DNA from: Ensifer aridi
GTDB taxonomy: Bacteria > Pseudomonadota > Alphaproteobacteria > Rhizobiales > Rhizobiaceae
Assembly: GCF_002078505.1 (NCBI RefSeq)
Contig: NZ_LUAV01000034.1
Location: forward strand, 1 to 64,000
Direction: 5' to 3'
Length of the DNA stretch: 64,000 bases
A model generated the notes under the pieces. That model had not been told where the DNA came from. It did not search any database and worked only from the letters and a program-made list of their open reading frames with translations. This document shows positions 9,601 to 16,711 of the stretch, one piece after another. The position numbers and the translations under genes were made by a program. Each line of letters opens with the position of its first letter. Position 1 is the stretch's first letter.

Positions 9601-10263
9601 CATGTCGCGGGCCTTGAGCGGAGTCGGCGGCATCAAATTGAAGGCGTCACGCAGCGGCAGGTGGAAGAGCATCTGCTCCCGGTCCTTCGGCGTGACAATG
9701 ATGATCTTGGTGGGCGCGCTGCCGATTGCGGCCACCGCACCCTCGCCCTGCCTCACCGTGACGCTGCCATAGGCGTTTTTGAGCTCGACGACGCCTTCAA
9801 GGACGGTGAGCGAGGTCTTGCCGTCGCCGCCGACAGTCATCGTCCAGTCGGTGCCGCGGATGGCGGCGGCGGCGGCCGGCGTGTCGATGACCAGGCCCTC
9901 GCCGCCGCGCGCGGCGCGGGCCCAGATCGTGCCCGATTGCAGTTCGAGGTTCGTGTCGCCTCCGCCGATCTGCTTCACGCGAAGCGCCGTGTTGCGCCCA
10001 AGCCGGATCTGCGTGTGGTCTCGGAAGAGAACGGCGAGCGCACCGGTGGCGTTGGTGCGCAGGACGTCGCCTGGAAGCAGATCCTGGGCAAGGTCAACAA
10101 AGCGCCAGTTGGAGACGTCGACGAATCGCACCTCCTCGCCAGACTTGCGGGCGATGACGGACCCTGCTGCCGGCTGATGTCGCGGCACTGGCTCGCCAAG
10201 CGCCGGCCACGGCGCAAGAACCGCCATTGCAATCAGCAATGCCCCCGTATTACTTCGCCACAT
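6649..10263 (-). CDS. FecR-domain, TPR, C-terminal beta-barrel protein
   Basis: A 1204-residue envelope protein. It has an N-terminal signal peptide (about 1-23), a FecR domain at about 50-190 (with SGTIWARAARGGEG and a later AIRGTDW motif), tetratricopeptide-type helical repeats at about 225-620, and a long C-terminal part rich in alternating aromatic/polar strands that ends in KVRF. The terminal Phe and the strand pattern are those of an outer-membrane beta barrel. FecR domains are periplasmic signal transducers, so the protein probably spans from the outer membrane into the periplasm. It lies directly upstream of the CHASE2 cyclase with a one-base stop/start overlap, so the two are likely one signalling unit. 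The ligand is unknown. No strong ribosome binding site is seen close to the ATG. Confidence 0.88.
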   Translation of the reverse strand: MWRSNTGALLIAMAVLAPWPALGEPVPRHQPAAGSVIARKSGEEVRFVDVSNWRFVDLAQDLLPGDVLRTNATGALAVLFRDHTQIRLGRNTALRVKQIGGGDTNLELQSGTIWARAARGGEGLVIDTPAAAAAIRGTDWTMTVGGDGKTSLTVLEGVVELKNAYGSVTVRQGEGAVAAIGSAPTKIIIVTPKDREQMLFHLPLRDAFNLMPPTPLKARDMRRERARIEAQPEASRSAEDWLTLAEIYLPLEGRQRAQGALERARRLGLNRSQDARAYLIEALIAGSENRYSDAARLFAEAVPRLDAKRRSVAAYGGYFARALADPNLVEDPPSQTTGAYGAFAEAWTAGFRTDIRAAIETIKKAERQYPDDPFLPAIRAQAAMLLDDRDETRSGIERALAIDPDDATALESRAKYRLLIENDQEGALADLERAVSIAPGDASLWNWIALVQSNRGNDRGAERALRKAIELDPADPLYHANLAYQYMDELRFAEAKREIDAALAADPAFDLILLARGRYHLQNGEVDKAVEDLLAASTANPAYSNAQLLLAAALYEKGDRIPAAQAIDNADRLDPNDPVIATARTAVAIDAYDADAAIRNAQEAMRRTRAKGGDTAALGANQEQGSTLNDAFRLQGLDAWGQYYGDAVFDPFTGASYVDQAVRGSVNPFFNSYDFATNTITNAINPGSFSALIQGLLIEPHMLASRERTVNLLHAPFFETELGGGFIANEDHTGWVGEAAVRGFTVSPFPISVYGTFQWEEPRDTVESGGLRLERELRIVGGNGYITASPTPDDHVVAFANYADADELQQLLPVPGDVDVGDESSAIISGLAWSHTFGYRNVGNAALFFKERRSGDSLRALDATGIGTITDLETKERTYIAALSHMYGDGDLTWRYGVEGGKVRSDSRTEASVFIPAPLPLPPVFDSSTQAVAKAYVDGLYEITPDLKIEGALFARYIEDVRDNDIRLEPKLGVAWAPVEGHWLRAAVQREGYNFGAATLAPVGIVGLQPNQFLIGTDGYADTLALRWDAEWNDWFFTAVDYQHQEIRNGAIALPLTSPFVAARTEFDFDKGRVDRVAFTGNMALGHGFGLSATMAHTESDNLSTGAGGDLPFLPEYSGQVALTWVSTANVKTTVAANYVGDRSEGSIEHDDFWTLDAALQWEPFDKRMEVELAGFNLLDEEFEVRSGLPGWGPTVKGTVKVRF

Positions 10264-10393
10264 TCGCGCTATTTGCCCCTCGTTACGCCCGAATCCAGTG
10301 GATTTTCACGGGTAAAAAGTCAAGCGCCCAGTTTTGGGCATATATCGTTGCCGCTCCAGTGTAATAAGAGGAGACAAGCAGGAGGGGCGGCGC

Positions 10394-10948
10394 ATGGATT
10401 CAGCGGGAAGCTTGTACAAGCTCGAAACTTCAAGTGAAGAACGCGCGCGGGAAGTCGCGTCGAGCGCTTATTTCGACCATGTCCAGAAGATCAATGAGGT
10501 CTTTTCTGATCAGATAAAGATGTCCGACCAGAAGGCAGCCTACATCTTCACCTTCATGTTTGCCTTCCTGGTCTCGTCTGAAGAGGGGCGGGGGGTATTT
10601 ACTTGGCAGCGCTATATGGAAGGAAGCATGCTGCCAATGATACTTTCGGCCATCATGGCGATGGCCTCAATATTCTCACTGCTCTGCGCAATCCTCGTGG
10701 TTCTGCCGAGGAAAGGTGCTACGTCCACAACGCTCTTCTGGGGCGCGTGGCGCGCCCATCGTGACGAATTCCTCGAGGCGGCAGGCCGGGATGATTCGTC
10801 CTATCTGTTTCGCCAGTACATAGATAATGCCGACGTGCTCTCGTCGATCGCCTGCAGCAAATACCGATTCGTCATCCTTGCATTCCGCGGCCTTTTGGTG
10901 ACGGTACTTTCTTACGTGATGCTCTTGGCGGCAGCGCCGGCGACATAG
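10394..10948 (+). CDS. Pycsar-effector-like (PycTM/DUF5706-type) membrane protein
   Basis: A 184-residue membrane protein starting at an ATG behind GGAGGGG at 10381-10387. The layout is an N-terminal amphipathic helix with DQIKMSDQKAAYIFTF (about 39-54), a first membrane segment near 48-62, a second at about 80-104 ending LPRK, a central soluble helix with LFWGAWRAHRDEF and a Tyr/Asp-rich stretch, then SKYRF (155-159) and a last membrane segment at about 159-181. This resembles PycTM proteins (DUF5706), where an adenylate/pyrimidine cyclase product opens a membrane effector in anti-phage Pycsar systems. It is divergent from the FecR-TPR and CHASE2 cyclase genes, 130 bases away. Family assignment is by remembered pattern, not a profile search; it could be another small membrane protein family. 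Confidence 0.6.
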   Translation: MDSAGSLYKLETSSEERAREVASSAYFDHVQKINEVFSDQIKMSDQKAAYIFTFMFAFLVSSEEGRGVFTWQRYMEGSMLPMILSAIMAMASIFSLLCAILVVLPRKGATSTTLFWGAWRAHRDEFLEAAGRDDSSYLFRQYIDNADVLSSIACSKYRFVILAFRGLLVTVLSYVMLLAAAPAT

Positions 10949-10962
10949 CAACTCGCATAAAA

Positions 10963-10990
10963 TTCTAATTCCGATAAAGCGAAATTAGAA
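10963..10990. promoter_or_regulatory. AT-rich inverted repeat after the PycTM-like gene
   Basis: TTCTAATT at 10963-10970 and its exact complement AATTAGAA at 10983-10990 are separated by 12 bases. It lies 15 bases behind the stop of the PycTM-like gene and about 90 bases before the next small gene. It could be an operator for the downstream gene or a weak hairpin; there is no T-run for a classic terminator. Confidence 0.35.
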
Positions 10991-11079
10991 ACATCTTCTC
11001 TTGTAATGGTTGTGCATGCCGTGGTTGCATCGCGGTTGATCATCCGACGGCAGGAGTAGACTGTTTACGAGGAAGAATT

Positions 11080-11364
11080 ATGTTTGGAATCAAAAACATC
11101 GGAAAAATAACCGGATCGATAGCGCGAATTGCAGTTAAGCCGGATCTAGTCGCTCTGTCGACGAAGAGTTTGTCCAGCAATCTGGTTTCCAAGACGGCGC
11201 TGAACAATCTGTCAAACAATCCGCTGGTTGGCGGGTTGGCTCAGCAATTACTGTCCAAGACCCTCGCGGAAAATCCCGCACTACGCGATGCACTTCTTGC
11301 TTTGCAGAAGCAGACGAGCGCGGGGAGTGCCAAGACCGTCGCAAAAGCTTACTCGCAGTTCTGA
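11080..11364 (+). CDS. Small hypothetical protein, 94 residues
   Basis: I do not recognise the family. The ATG at 11080 follows GAGGAAG at 11069-11075, a good ribosome binding site. The product is low in acidic residues and rich in Ser, Leu, Ala and Asn, with a repetitive helical look (SLSSNLVSK, NNLSNNPLVGG, LAQQLLSK). It has no signal peptide and no clear membrane segment. A strong rho-independent-type hairpin follows 10 bases after the stop, supporting a real transcription unit. It lies in the same orientation as the PycTM-like gene, 131 bases downstream, so a shared function is possible but not shown. Confidence 0.6.
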   Translation: MFGIKNIGKITGSIARIAVKPDLVALSTKSLSSNLVSKTALNNLSNNPLVGGLAQQLLSKTLAENPALRDALLALQKQTSAGSAKTVAKAYSQF

Positions 11365-11374
11365 CAGATCAAGC

Positions 11375-11397
11375 GAGCCCCGCCACGCGGGGCTCTC
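11375..11397 (+). terminator. Stem-loop terminator behind the 94-residue gene
   Basis: GAGCCCCG at 11375-11382 pairs perfectly with CGGGGCTC at 11388-11395 around a five-base loop. It starts 10 bases after the stop codon. The following tract is CAGTTCCTTT, only moderately T-rich. It also separates this unit from the convergent GntR gene. Confidence 0.6.
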
Positions 11398-11432
11398 AGT
11401 TCCTTTGCTGGAGAAGTATACCGACTGCGATC

Positions 11433-12116
11433 CTACACCGCGTCGCGCACCCGTTCCCAGGCATTCATCAAATGCCGCCCCAGCACTTCCGATAGCCTCT
11501 CCTTGTCCCGCGCTTCGAGCGCCGCGATCATCTCCTCGTGCTCGGCGACGGCCGCGGCCCATTTTTCCGGGCCCTCATGGCCGATGAAGCGGATGCGCTT
11601 GAGCCGCGTCTGCAGCATGGCATGCATGTCGGCGAGTGCGGCGTTGCCGGAAAGCTGGGCGATCGCCGTGTGGATCTGCTGGTTGAGCTTGTAATATTGC
11701 AGCCGGTCGCCCGCCTTGTAGCGGCGCACCATCTCATCGTGCAGCGCCCGCACTTCCGCAATTCCGGCATCGCTCGCAGCTTCGCAGGCGAGCCGGCCGG
11801 CGAGCTCTTCGAGTGACTGCAGCACGGTCAGCATGTCCCTGACGTCCTTGGCGCTGAAGCGCTTCACGACGGCGCCGCGGCTTGGCACGAGTTCCACCAG
11901 ACCTTCGCTTGCCAGATATTTGATTGCCTCGCGCAGCGGCGTGCGCGACACGCCGAGCTGCTCGCCGAGCTGTCCTTCATGCAGGCGGGTTCCGGGCGGC
12001 AGGTCGCCTTCGATGATCATGTCGCGCAGGTGGCTCACCAGCGTGTCGTGCAACGCCGTGCGCCGGATCGGTCCCGGGCCGCCCTCCCGCCGTTCCAATG
12101 ATGTGATTTCGTTCAT
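11433..12116 (-). CDS. GntR-family (FadR/FCD subfamily) transcriptional regulator
   Basis: A DNA-binding winged-helix domain at about residues 17-82 (HDTLVSHLRDMIIEG ... LGVSRTPLREAIKYL) is followed by an all-helical FCD ligand domain with the usual metal-site His residues (LNQQIHTAI, EHEEMIAALEARD, GRHLMNAW). Length from the ATG at 12116 is 227 residues, normal for FCD regulators; an in-frame ATG at 12197 would add 27 residues that do not look family-like. It is divergent from pdxA2, so it most likely controls the pdxA2-transporter-kinase cluster in response to a sugar acid or its intermediate. The 200-base intergenic region is AT-richer than its surroundings and holds repeated GCATACAGAATA / GCAGAATTTTGAATA-like sequence that may contain the operator. 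Confidence 0.88.
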   Translation of the reverse strand: MNEITSLERREGGPGPIRRTALHDTLVSHLRDMIIEGDLPPGTRLHEGQLGEQLGVSRTPLREAIKYLASEGLVELVPSRGAVVKRFSAKDVRDMLTVLQSLEELAGRLACEAASDAGIAEVRALHDEMVRRYKAGDRLQYYKLNQQIHTAIAQLSGNAALADMHAMLQTRLKRIRFIGHEGPEKWAAAVAEHEEMIAALEARDKERLSEVLGRHLMNAWERVRDAV

Positions 12117-12316
12117 TTTTCTCGTTCTGCGCTCGTGACCGCCACGCGGCCCTCTTTCTCTTACTCCGCGCGATTGAATCAGCGCTATCTCATTCAAGCA
12201 TGGAGGCAGGCTACGACTGCGTCAACAGAAAATGCTGCATACAGAATACAAAAGACTTGATGCAGAATTTTGAATAACGTATGACGGAGGCAGCATGAAG
12301 CGGAGGACATCTCAAT

Positions 12317-13360
12317 ATGACCAATGGTGCGGCCGGAACGAAGGAACAGCGTCCTGTCATAGCGCTCGCCATCGGCGATCCCGCGGGGATCAGCCCTGAG
12401 CTGACGGCGCGGCTGCTCTCGCTCGCCGATATTCGGGAGGCCGCGCACATCATCGCCATCGGCGACCGCCGCATTCTCGACGAGGGCGCGAAGGTTGCCG
12501 GCGTAATGCTCGATCTGGAGCGCGCATCCCTCGAAGCGCTCGACAAGGCCGGGACGTCGCGCCATGTCTTCGTCGATCTCGGCCATCTCGACCCGGCCGA
12601 TGTGGTGCGCGGCGAGGCGACGCTTGCTGGCGGAGCCTTCGCGACCCGCAACTTCCGCACGGCACTCAAGCTCGCCCATGCCGGCAAGGCGGATGCCGTC
12701 TGCTTCACCCCCTTCAACAAGAAGGCGATGCGCTTTGCCTATCCGGGCTATGACGACGAGATCCGCTTCGTCGCCGACGTGCTCTCCTTCACCGGCAAGG
12801 TTCGCGAGTTCAATGTGCTCGAGAAGGTGTGGAACGCGCGGGTGACCTCGCACATCCCGTTGAAGGATGTGGCTTCGAGCCTCTCCGTTGAATCGCTCCT
12901 CGCCGAGCTCGAACTAACGCGAGCCTGCCTCAAGGAAGCCGGCCATGAGGAAGCCAGGATCGCGGTTGCGGGGCTCAATCCGCATGCCGGCGACGGCGGC
13001 AGCTTCGGCACGGAGGAGATCGACATCATCGAGCCGGCCGTCGAACAGGCCAAGGCACTCGGCTTCAACGTCGAAGGGCCGTTCCCGGCCGACACGGTGT
13101 TCGTGCGGGCGCTGAGGGAAGGCTTCAACGCGGTGCTCACCATGTATCACGACCAGGGCCAGATCGCGATGAAGCTCATGGGCTTCGACAAGGGGGTGAC
13201 GATGATGGGCGGCCTGCCGTTCCCGCTCTGCACGCCCGCGCACGGCACGGCTTACGACATCGCCGGCAAGGGTATCGCCGACGTCGGCGCCAGCCGCGAG
13301 GCGATCCTGCTCGCGGCCCGCATGGCGAAGAAAAAGAGGGCGCTTTCAGCCGCTGCCTGA
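12317..13360 (+). CDS. pdxA2: PdxA2-type 4-phospho-D-threonate/D-erythronate dehydrogenase
   Basis: A 347-residue member of the PdxA family (NAD-dependent, metal-dependent oxidative decarboxylase). Conserved points are AIGDPAGISPEL at about 17-28, the metal-site His in VTSHIPLKDV, the late YHDQGQIAMKLMGF segment, and the TPAHGTAYDIAGKG segment. True PdxA makes pyridoxine precursors; PdxA2 homologues in catabolic clusters oxidise 4-phospho-D-threonate or 4-phospho-D-erythronate to dihydroxyacetone phosphate and CO2. The neighbours here (GntR/FCD regulator, TTT transporter, sugar isomerase-like barrel, DhaK/DhaL kinase) favour the catabolic role. GGAGGAC precedes the ATG at good spacing. Confidence 0.85.
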   Translation: MTNGAAGTKEQRPVIALAIGDPAGISPELTARLLSLADIREAAHIIAIGDRRILDEGAKVAGVMLDLERASLEALDKAGTSRHVFVDLGHLDPADVVRGEATLAGGAFATRNFRTALKLAHAGKADAVCFTPFNKKAMRFAYPGYDDEIRFVADVLSFTGKVREFNVLEKVWNARVTSHIPLKDVASSLSVESLLAELELTRACLKEAGHEEARIAVAGLNPHAGDGGSFGTEEIDIIEPAVEQAKALGFNVEGPFPADTVFVRALREGFNAVLTMYHDQGQIAMKLMGFDKGVTMMGGLPFPLCTPAHGTAYDIAGKGIADVGASREAILLAARMAKKKRALSAAA

Positions 13361-13434
13361 ATTCGCACGCTTTCCAAGAATACCGGCGTCGGGGGAGGTC
13401 TTGCGCCGGATCCAGCTCAACGGGAGGACCAGAT

Positions 13435-14421
13435 ATGAAGAAATCCGTCTCAATCGCCTGCATCATGGTGGCCGCTTTCGGCCTTGCCGCACCGGCCGCA
13501 GCCTTCGAGCCGAACCGTCCGGTCGAATTCGTCGTCACCGCCGGTCCGGGCGGCGGCACCGACATTTTCGCCCGCACGATCCAGGCGATCATCGCCAAGT
13601 ATGAGCTGATGAAGGCGCCCGTCGTCGTCACCAACAAGGGCAGTGCCGGCGGCGCCGAGGGCTTCGTCTACACGGCGGGCTATAAGGGCGACGCCCACAA
13701 GCTCGCCTTCGGCACCAACAATGCCTATCTGCTGCCGGTTCGCGCCAAGGTCCCCTATAAGGCCGAGGACCTGACGCCGATCGCAGCGCTTGCTTCCGAC
13801 GAATTCGTGCTCTGGGTCAACGGCAAGGCGGACTACGCGACCGCTGCCGATTTCGTCGCCAAGGCGAAGGAGGGAGGTTTGAAGATCGGCGGCAGTCAAT
13901 CGAAGGACGTCGACCAGATCCTGACCTCGATGGTCAACGACGCCACCGGCGCCAAGATCAATTACATCCCGTTCAAGAGCGGCGGCGAGGCGGCCGTTCA
14001 GCTCGCCGGCGAGCATATCGACGCCAACGTCAACAATCCGAGCGAGAATGCCGGTCAATGGCAGGCCGGCATGGTCAAGCCGCTCTGCGTCTTCAAGAGC
14101 GTGAAGCTTACGAGCGAGGCGAAGGTCGTCGGCGACAAGGGCTGGAGCGACATCCCGACCTGCAAGGAAGCGGGCATCCCGATCGACAACTATTCCATGC
14201 CGCGCACCGTCTGGCTGCCGGCCGGCGTCGAACCGGATGTCGTCCAGTTCTATGCAGACGTCCTGCGCAAGGTCTCCGAGACGCCGGAATGGGCGAAGTA
14301 TCTGGCGGATACCTCGCAGTCTCCTGCCTATCTCAGCGGCGATGATTTCAAGGCGGCGATCGAGATGGACGGCGCTGCGGTCAGCGAAGTGCTGAAGCGC
14401 GAAGGCTGGCTCGCCAACTGA
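13435..14421 (+). CDS. TTT-family (TctC-like) periplasmic solute-binding protein
   Basis: A 328-residue periplasmic binding protein with a signal peptide (about 1-23, ending PAAA) and the TctC/Bug fold signatures: RPVEFVVTAGPGGGTDIFAR near residues 29-48, a PVVVTNKGSAGGAEGF segment, and FKSGGEAAVQLAGEHID in the second half. It delivers the substrate to the TctA/TctB membrane proteins encoded next. Start chosen at the ATG behind GGGAGG. It lies 74 bases after pdxA2. The substrate is probably a carboxylated sugar or polyol acid, judged from the enzymes in the cluster. Confidence 0.9.
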   Translation: MKKSVSIACIMVAAFGLAAPAAAFEPNRPVEFVVTAGPGGGTDIFARTIQAIIAKYELMKAPVVVTNKGSAGGAEGFVYTAGYKGDAHKLAFGTNNAYLLPVRAKVPYKAEDLTPIAALASDEFVLWVNGKADYATAADFVAKAKEGGLKIGGSQSKDVDQILTSMVNDATGAKINYIPFKSGGEAAVQLAGEHIDANVNNPSENAGQWQAGMVKPLCVFKSVKLTSEAKVVGDKGWSDIPTCKEAGIPIDNYSMPRTVWLPAGVEPDVVQFYADVLRKVSETPEWAKYLADTSQSPAYLSGDDFKAAIEMDGAAVSEVLKREGWLAN

Positions 14422-14533
14422 GCCGGCGACAAGCGGGCGCTTGAAGCGCGAGCGAGGGATGCGAACGGAACGCGCTCCACGTCTCCTTCCTCTGCTTCAA
14501 GTGCCGATCTTCCGCTCCCGAAAGGTCACGATC

Positions 14534-15034
14534 ATGAGTGAGAACAGTGCGAATGGGGTCTCCCGCTTTGTAGTCGAGCTTGGCGTTGCCGCGCTGACCG
14601 GCGCCTTCGGCGTCGCCGTCTGTTACGGCTCCCTCGACATCGGCGCCGGCTGGACGGACATGGGGCCGGATGCGGGCTATTTCCCCTTCTATATCGGCCT
14701 TCTCATAGTCTTCGGCAGCCTCGTCAATATCGGGCAAGCGTTCGTCAAACACCGTGGCACGGGGGAGGTGTTCCTGGATAGTGGGCGCGCCAAGGTGGTC
14801 GCCTCCTTCCTGTTGCCGCTCGTAGCCTTCGCTGCCGTCTCTGCCTGGCTCGGGCTCTATGTCGGAACGGCGCTCTATATCGCCGCGACCATGCTCCTCC
14901 AGGGGCGCTACAAATGGTGGATCGCGCTACCCGCGGGCTTGGGCGTCTCGCTCTTCTTCTTCATCGTTTTCGAGATCGGCTTCCAGGTTCCGCTGCTGAA
15001 GGGACCGGTCGAAGCCTGGTTCAGGATCTACTGA
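14534..15034 (+). CDS. TctB-like small membrane subunit of TTT transporter
   Basis: A 166-residue protein with four predicted membrane segments (about 16-36, 47-68, 85-105 and 115-150), the layout of TctB small subunits. The motif MGPDAGYFPFYIGLL near residue 44 is typical. The ATG at 14534 is preceded by AAAGG; the open frame continues 31 codons upstream without family-like sequence. It lies between the binding protein and TctA genes, as in other tripartite tricarboxylate transporters, and acts in the inner membrane. Confidence 0.88.
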   Translation: MSENSANGVSRFVVELGVAALTGAFGVAVCYGSLDIGAGWTDMGPDAGYFPFYIGLLIVFGSLVNIGQAFVKHRGTGEVFLDSGRAKVVASFLLPLVAFAAVSAWLGLYVGTALYIAATMLLQGRYKWWIALPAGLGVSLFFFIVFEIGFQVPLLKGPVEAWFRIY

Positions 15035-15068
15035 CGCGGGCGGATGCGCCGCTTGCGGGAGGAATGAC

Positions 15069-16607
15069 ATGGAAAATATCGATCTCCTGATCGATGGCTT
15101 CGGCCACATCCTCAGCTGGAACCATTTCCTCTTGATGATGGTCGGCGTGACGCTCGGCATCCTCGTCGGCGTCCTGCCGGGGCTCGGCGCGCCGAATGGC
15201 GTGTCGCTGCTTCTTCCGCTCACCTTCTCGATGGATCCGATCTCGGCGATCATCCTCTTGTCCTGCATGTACTGGGGTGCGCTCTTCGGCGGCTCGACGA
15301 CGTCGATCCTTTTCAACATTCCCGGCGAACCCTCGTCTGTCGCAACCACCTTCGACGGTTATCCGATGGCCAAGGCCGGTCAGGCGAGCCGGGCGCTGAC
15401 GCTCGCCTTCGTTTCCGCTGGCCTCGGGGCGCTTGCCGGCGTCGTCATGATCACGCTGCTTTCGGGGTGGGTCGCGAATTTCGCCCTCAAATTCTCCTCG
15501 CCCGAATATTTCGCCGTCTATTTCCTCGCCTTCGCGAGCTTCATCTCCATGGGCGCGCAGTCGCCCTTCAAGACGCTCGTTTCGATGATGCTGGGCTTTG
15601 CGCTCGCTTCGATCGGCATGGATACGATCTCCGGTAACCTCCGGCTGACCTTCGACATTCCCGAACTGATCAAAGGCGTGAGCTTCCTGATTGCGGTCAT
15701 GGGCCTCTTCGGCATCGGCGAGCTCCTGCTCACGACCGAAGAAGGCCTGCGCTTCGAGGGCATCAAGGCGCGCGTCAAGCTTGCAGAGATCGCCCGCACG
15801 CTGATCGAGATCCCGCGTTACTGGCTGACGATCGCCCGTTCGACGATCATCGGCATCTGGATGGGTATCACGCCCGCCGGCCCGACCGCGGCTTCGTTCA
15901 TGAGCTATGGCGTTGCTCGCCGCTCGGCTCGTGACAAATCGAAATTCGGCAAGGGCGATCCGCGCGGCGTCGTCGCGCCGGAAACGGCCGACCATTCCGC
16001 CGGCACCTCGGCGCTCTTGCCCATGCTCGCCCTCGGTGTGCCGGGTTCGGCGACCGCCGCGGTGATGATGGGCGGCTTGATGATATGGGGCTTGACCCCC
16101 GGCCCGATGCTCTTCACCGATCGGCCGGATTTCGTCTGGGGCCTCATCGCGTCAATGTATCTCGGCAATGTCGTCGCCGTCTTCCTGGTGATTGCGACGG
16201 TACCGCTCTATGCCTCGATCCTGCGCGTGCCCTTCTCGATCATCGGGCCGATCATCGTCGCGGTGATCTTCTCGGGCGCCTACCAGGTGGCCAACTCCGT
16301 CTCGGACATCTTCCTGGTGATCGGCTTCGGTCTCATCGGCTATGTCTTCAAGAAGCTCGACTATCCGTTGGCGCCGCTGGTTCTCGCAATGGTGCTCGGC
16401 GATAAGGCGGAGGACGCCTTCCGCCAGTCGATGCTGATGTCCGGCGGCAGCCTCAATATCTTCTGGTCGAACGGCCTGGTCTCCACCCTGATGGCGCTGG
16501 GTCTGGCGCTCCTTCTCTCCCCGCTCGTCTTCTGGATTGTCGGCAGCTTGCGCGGGCGCAAGCATGACGCCGCCGCTCCGCACGGCGACGGCAATGCGGC
16601 GGTCTAA
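15069..16607 (+). CDS. TctA-like large permease of TTT transporter
   Basis: A 512-residue permease with about 11-12 membrane segments. The family-defining motif GVLPGLGAPNGVSLLLPLTF is present at about residues 36-55 and a second copy-like region, MGITPAGPTAASFMSYGVARR, near 265. It forms the ion-driven channel of the TTT system together with TctB and receives substrate from the TctC-like protein. GGGAGG lies 5-8 bases before the ATG. The last 15 residues are charged and His/Ala-rich. The gene follows tctB by 34 bases in the same operon. Confidence 0.93.
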   Translation: MENIDLLIDGFGHILSWNHFLLMMVGVTLGILVGVLPGLGAPNGVSLLLPLTFSMDPISAIILLSCMYWGALFGGSTTSILFNIPGEPSSVATTFDGYPMAKAGQASRALTLAFVSAGLGALAGVVMITLLSGWVANFALKFSSPEYFAVYFLAFASFISMGAQSPFKTLVSMMLGFALASIGMDTISGNLRLTFDIPELIKGVSFLIAVMGLFGIGELLLTTEEGLRFEGIKARVKLAEIARTLIEIPRYWLTIARSTIIGIWMGITPAGPTAASFMSYGVARRSARDKSKFGKGDPRGVVAPETADHSAGTSALLPMLALGVPGSATAAVMMGGLMIWGLTPGPMLFTDRPDFVWGLIASMYLGNVVAVFLVIATVPLYASILRVPFSIIGPIIVAVIFSGAYQVANSVSDIFLVIGFGLIGYVFKKLDYPLAPLVLAMVLGDKAEDAFRQSMLMSGGSLNIFWSNGLVSTLMALGLALLLSPLVFWIVGSLRGRKHDAAAPHGDGNAAV

Positions 16608-16711
16608 TTAGGTCGCCGCAGATCCCCCTGAACCAATTTCTCCAATCCCGAGGAGTCCGCCACGGCGCTCTATGCAAATGGAACCGTGATAATTGGCCGA
16701 TCGCCGCCGCG

